DNA of 16,807 nt from Anaerolineales bacterium UBA1429 (GTDB lineage Bacteria; Chloroflexota; Anaerolineae; UBA1429). Numbering within the stretch: the stretch's first letter is position 1; each line of letters starts with the position of its first letter. The position numbers and the translations under genes are program-made. The stretch spans positions 1 through 16,807 of the forward strand of contig DCTX01000068.1 in NCBI GenBank assembly GCA_002329325.1. The letters are read 5' to 3'. The notes beneath the pieces are model-generated. The model saw nothing but the letters and a program-made list of their open reading frames with translations. It did no database searches and was not told where the DNA came from. Shown here piece by piece: positions 13,908 to 16,807 of this stretch.

Positions 13908-13936
13908 TTGCATTCTGCGCCCCTGGGTCGTACACT
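13908..13936 (+). promoter_or_regulatory. Promoter of the UshA-like nucleotidase gene
   Basis: TTGCAT (13908-13913), 17 nt and TACACT (13931-13936). The -10 context CGTACACTG is the same nine bases found at the GNAT promoter. It lies 39 bp before the ATG at 13976. Confidence 0.55.
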
Positions 13937-13975
13937 GGAGCTGCGCGGACCATTCTACAAAAGGGAGCCTGGGCC

Positions 13976-15442
13976 ATGGACACACGGCGATTCACGATTC
14001 TGCATTCGAACGATATGCACGGCGATTTCCTCGCCGAGGTAGGCGGTGCCGAGGGCCAGTTGATCGGCGGGCTATCTCTGCTCTCCGGCTATATCAACCG
14101 CGTGCGTCAGGAAGAGGAGAACGTCCTGTACGTCATCTCGGGCGATATGGTGCAAGGCTCGGTGATCGACACCGAGTACAAGGGCATCTCGACCATGTCT
14201 ATCATGAACTACCTGGCCCCCGACGTGGTCACCCTGGGCAACCACGAGTTCGACTATGGCCTGCCCCACCTGCTCTTTCTGGAGAAGGTGGCCAACTTTC
14301 CCATCGTCAACGCCAATCTGTACATCCGCCAGCACAACAAGCGCCTGATGCGCCCCTACCACATCGTCAACATGGCCGGTTTCGACATCCTCTTTATCGG
14401 CATCATCACGGACAAGGTCATTGACGCCATCCAGCGCGACCGCGATATCGGCAGCTTTGTGACGCTGGAGGAGGCCTCGGCGGAGGTGGGCAAGATCGTC
14501 AACGCCTACAAGAACGACGACATCGACCTGACGGTGCTGCTGACCCACATCGGGTTCGAGTCCGATTGCGAGCTGGCCGGGCTGCTGGACCCCGCCTGGG
14601 GCGTGGACATGATCATCGGCGGCCACTCCCACACCGTGCTGGAAAAGCCCGCCGAGATCAATGGCGTGCTCATCGCCCAGGCCGGGGTGGGCACCAACCA
14701 GATCGGGCGCTTTGATATCGTCGTGGATGACGACACCAACAGCATCGTCGAGTACGAGTGGCAGTTGGTGCCCATCGTCGAGGGGCTGGCCGAGCCCGAT
14801 GCGAACCTGCAGGCCTATATCGACTCGTACAAGCAAGAAGTGGACTCGAAATACAACAGCATCGTCTGCAAGTTTGCCACCGAGCTAACCCACCCCCATC
14901 GAGAGCAGGAGTCGGCCCTGGGCAACCTGTTCGCCGATGCGCTGGCGGATTGGGGCGAGATGGACGTGATGCTGCTGGGCTCCGGGTCGGTGCGCTCGCG
15001 GGCGTTGGGCCCCCTGGTCACCCTGGGCAACTATATCTCTTGCTTCCCCTATTCGGATACCCTCACCCGCTACACCGTCACAGGCGCGAACTTGCGGCGC
15101 ATGTTCAGCCGCTGGATGCGCCCGGAGAACCGCACCGGCGAGGGCGAGTGCTATCAGGTCAACACGGGCGTGCGCGCCGTGTACAACGAGAGCGCGCAGC
15201 GCCTGGAGGACCTTTGGGTGGCGGGCCAACCGGTGCAGGACGAGCAGATCTACACCGTGGGGCTGCAGGGCTATCACGCCAGCAACAGCAAGGCCTATCT
15301 CGACCTGACGCCCGAGGAGCTGTTGGAGGCCGGCCGCACCAAGGTGGTGGCCACCAACGTGCAGGACGTGGCCCTGGAGTACCTGCGGGAGCACCAGAAC
15401 GTGCGCAGCGTGGTAGAGGGGCGGCTGCAGTACGTGAGGTAG
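13976..15442 (+). CDS. UshA/5'-nucleotidase-family phosphoesterase, cytosolic form
   Basis: A 488-residue two-domain enzyme. The metallophosphatase domain shows LHSNDMHG (9-16), ISGDMVQGS (54-62), LGNHEFDYG (87-95), THIGFESD (190-197) and GGHSHT (215-220), which supply the dinuclear metal ligands and the catalytic Asn89-His90 pair. The C-terminal 5'-nucleotidase domain has QESALGNLFADAL (311-323), GSGSVR (335-340) and CFPYSD (356-361). Relatives hydrolyse nucleotides, UDP-sugars or cyclic nucleotides. Secreted UshA has a signal peptide; here the catalytic motif starts at residue 9, so the enzyme stays in the cytosol, like the YunD-type proteins. In GSGSVR the Asn that usually begins this loop is Gly. 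The start is chosen on AAGGGAG 8 nt upstream, although the frame is open to 13751. Substrate is unknown. Confidence 0.9.
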   Translation: MDTRRFTILHSNDMHGDFLAEVGGAEGQLIGGLSLLSGYINRVRQEEENVLYVISGDMVQGSVIDTEYKGISTMSIMNYLAPDVVTLGNHEFDYGLPHLLFLEKVANFPIVNANLYIRQHNKRLMRPYHIVNMAGFDILFIGIITDKVIDAIQRDRDIGSFVTLEEASAEVGKIVNAYKNDDIDLTVLLTHIGFESDCELAGLLDPAWGVDMIIGGHSHTVLEKPAEINGVLIAQAGVGTNQIGRFDIVVDDDTNSIVEYEWQLVPIVEGLAEPDANLQAYIDSYKQEVDSKYNSIVCKFATELTHPHREQESALGNLFADALADWGEMDVMLLGSGSVRSRALGPLVTLGNYISCFPYSDTLTRYTVTGANLRRMFSRWMRPENRTGEGECYQVNTGVRAVYNESAQRLEDLWVAGQPVQDEQIYTVGLQGYHASNSKAYLDLTPEELLEAGRTKVVATNVQDVALEYLREHQNVRSVVEGRLQYVR

Positions 15443-15469
15443 CGGGAAGAGCGAGACGTTCCGTGTATT

Positions 15470-15577
15470 GGGGCGAAGACGAGCTTCGCCCCTACCCGCC
15501 TGCAGCGGCCCGCGTCCCTTCGTAGGGGCGAACTGCGCATGGATGCGCCGTGTTCGCCCGTCGCCTGTGTTCGCCCC
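15470..15577. repeat. Palindromic GTAGGGGCGAA-type intergenic repeats
   Basis: GGGGCGAAG-ACGAG-CTTCGCCCC (15470-15492) is a perfect 9-bp hairpin followed by TAC. Facing it, GTAGGGGCGAAC (15522-15533) can pair with GTTCGCCCC at 15569-15577 (9 bp) or partly with 15552-15559; GTGTTCGCCC is itself repeated at 15550 and 15567. The flanks CGCCCCTAC and GTAGGGGCG are inverted copies. This looks like a dispersed REP- or MITE-type palindromic family seen in many high-GC environmental genomes. The first hairpin may also end the nucleotidase transcript. Confidence 0.55.
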
Positions 15578-15599
15578 GGATGCTGTCCCCACGCCCCGC

Positions 15600-15628
15600 T
15601 TGACGTCCCCGGCCCCTGGCGCTAGAGT
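15600..15628 (+). promoter_or_regulatory. Promoter of the second GH4 gene
   Basis: TTGACG (15600-15605), 17 nt and TAGAGT (15623-15628) precede the MelA-like ATG by 41 bp; GGAGGAA follows as the Shine-Dalgarno. The same TTGACG -35 is used by the first GH4 gene. Confidence 0.6.
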
Positions 15629-15669
15629 AGCCGCGCGCAGAAACCCACCCACCGGAGGAACCAAGAACC

Positions 15670-16807
15670 ATGGCCAAGATCGTTTTCCTGGGCGCGGGCA
15701 GCACCATCTTTGCCAAGAACGTCCTGGGCGATTCGTTGCACGTGCCCGCCTTGCGCGACGCCGAGATCGCCCTGCTGGATATCGACCCAGACCGCCTGCA
15801 CGTCTCTCAGGTGATGGTCGAGAACATGAACCGCACCCTGGGGGCCAACGCCACGGTCAAGGGCTATCTGGCAAAGGACGCCGAAGAGGCCTTTCGCGGC
15901 GGCGACTATTTCGTCAACGCCATCCAGGTGGGCGGCTATGAGCCCGCCACCGTCATCGATTTCGAGATCCCCAAGAAATACGGCCTGCGCCAGACCATCG
16001 CCGACACCCTGGGCATCGGCGGCATCTTTCGCGCCCTGCGCACCATCCCGGTGATGCTGGACTACTGCGCCATCATCGAGCGGGTGGCGCCCAACGCCCT
16101 TTTGCTCAACTACAGCAACCCCATGGCCATGCTCACCGGGGCCATCCTGCGGGCCACGGGCGTGCGCACCGTGGGGCTCTGCCACAGCGTTCAGGTGTGC
16201 GCGCCGCACCTGTGCAACGAGCTGGACCTGCCCGCCGACGACCTGCAGTGGCGCATCGCCGGCATCAACCACCAGGGCTGGCTGCTGGAGATCACCCGCC
16301 ACGGCGAGGACCTCTATCCCGAGATCAAGCGCCGCGCCGCCCTGCCCGAGTACAACGCCCGCGACGCCGTTCGGTTCGAGCTGATGAAGTGGTTCGGCTA
16401 TTATGTCACTGAATCCAGCGAGCACACCGCCGAGTACGTGCCCTGGTTCATCCGGCGCGATGCCCCCGAGCTGATCGAACGCTTCCACGTGCCCCTGGAC
16501 GAGTATCCCCGGCGGTGCGTGCGCCAGATCGAGCGCTGGGGCGAAATGCGTACCGAGCTGCTGGCCGATCACCCCATCGAGCACGTGCGCGGCCACGAGT
16601 ACGCCTCGTACATCCTGGAGGCCGTCGAGACGGGCCAGCCCTTTACCTTTGGCGGCAATGTGCGCAACACCGGCCTGATCACCAACCTGCCGCCCAACGC
16701 CACCGTGGAGGTGATGTGCGTCGCCGATCGCAACGGCGTCACGCCCACCTTTGTGGGCGACCTGCCGCCCCAATGCGCCGCCCTGAACCGCACCAACATC
16801 AACGTGC
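15670..16807 (+). CDS. melA: Family GH4 alpha-galactosidase (MelA type), 3' end outside window
   Basis: The first 379 residues of a GH4 enzyme that is usually about 430-450 long; the frame runs off the window. Seen: the NAD-binding LGAGSTIFAKN (7-17), Asp37 after strand 2, TLGIGGIFRALRTIP (113-127), NYSNPMAM (147-154), GLCHSVQ (169-175) with the metal Cys171 followed by His, and GINHQGW (198-204) with His201. CHSV and GINHQGW are the signature of the MelA alpha-galactosidase group, which needs NAD and Mn2+ and cleaves melibiose or raffinose-type alpha-galactosides without prior phosphorylation. GGAGG lies before the ATG. It lies 5.4 kb from the first GH4 gene and shares its fold and -35 box. 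The related alpha-glucosidase or alpha-glucuronidase groups are possible but less likely. Confidence 0.88.
   Translation, partial: MAKIVFLGAGSTIFAKNVLGDSLHVPALRDAEIALLDIDPDRLHVSQVMVENMNRTLGANATVKGYLAKDAEEAFRGGDYFVNAIQVGGYEPATVIDFEIPKKYGLRQTIADTLGIGGIFRALRTIPVMLDYCAIIERVAPNALLLNYSNPMAMLTGAILRATGVRTVGLCHSVQVCAPHLCNELDLPADDLQWRIAGINHQGWLLEITRHGEDLYPEIKRRAALPEYNARDAVRFELMKWFGYYVTESSEHTAEYVPWFIRRDAPELIERFHVPLDEYPRRCVRQIERWGEMRTELLADHPIEHVRGHEYASYILEAVETGQPFTFGGNVRNTGLITNLPPNATVEVMCVADRNGVTPTFVGDLPPQCAALNRTNINV

Noticed and set aside
13751..13975. 75-residue extension of the nucleotidase
   Set aside because: It would overlap the GNAT gene and its terminator, has no signal peptide, and the promoter at 13908-13936 lies inside it.
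12769..13995. 408-codon minus-strand frame over the GNAT gene
   Set aside because: Antisense to a well-supported acetyltransferase and crosses its promoter and terminator regions.
15622..16773. 383-codon minus-strand frame at the window end
   Set aside because: Antisense shadow of the MelA-type gene, which has all GH4 motifs but is cut by the window edge.
1..16807. CRISPR array, tRNA, transposon or phage genes
   Set aside because: No regularly spaced short repeats, no cloverleaf-like segment with TTCGAATC-type arms, and no integrase or transposase motifs were found on either strand.

Overview
The window is high-GC bacterial chromosome and looks like Chloroflexota (Anaerolineae/Caldilineae-like). 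The evidence is indirect: strongly G/C-biased codons, a lipoprotein ABC binding protein with a long Val-Glu-Lys-rich linker after the lipobox Cys, and a very large beta-helix surface protein ending in a short LPIV-type tail. No rRNA, tRNA, CRISPR array or transposase gene was seen.

Layout. Bases 1-3882 (+) are the 3' part of a giant secreted protein made of tandem beta-helix units, DUF11-like repeats, a 21-cysteine module and Ig/cadherin-like domains. A 13-bp stem-loop separates it from a convergent (-) block: a clan GH-A beta-galactosidase-like hydrolase (4009-5475) and, upstream of it, a small YbjN-like protein (5713-6099). After a 556-bp divergent intergenic region come three (+) genes: an orphan family-5 ABC solute-binding lipoprotein (6656-8692), a GH4 NAD-dependent glycosidase (8917-10212) and a divergent NagB-like protein (10308-11192). 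A (-) ArsP/DUF318-type permease (11245-12714) converges on them. A tandem-GNAT acetyltransferase (12889-13797), a cytosolic UshA-like nucleotidase (13976-15442) and a second GH4 enzyme of alpha-galactosidase (MelA) type (15670 to the window end) follow on (+).

Function. Four or five of the nine genes fit uptake and breakdown of glycosides. The binding protein would capture an oligosaccharide, although no permease or ATPase gene is present. The two GH4 enzymes and the GH-A enzyme would hydrolyse it. The NagB-like protein, cut off from canonical NagB by replaced catalytic and phosphate-loop residues, may process an unusual and possibly unphosphorylated sugar. This is inference from context.

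Regulation is unusually legible. Eight candidate sigma-70-type promoters with 16-17 bp spacers sit ahead of transcription units. The one for the permease is a perfect TTGACA-N16-TATAAT with an inverted repeat lying over its -10 box, which also moves the permease start to an internal ATG. The GH-A and first GH4 promoters share a 9-base sequence around the -10, and the GNAT and nucleotidase promoters share another. The binding-protein gene has a predicted leader of about 365 nt with a 9-bp hairpin at its 5' end and two tiny GTG-started ORFs behind strong Shine-Dalgarno sequences.
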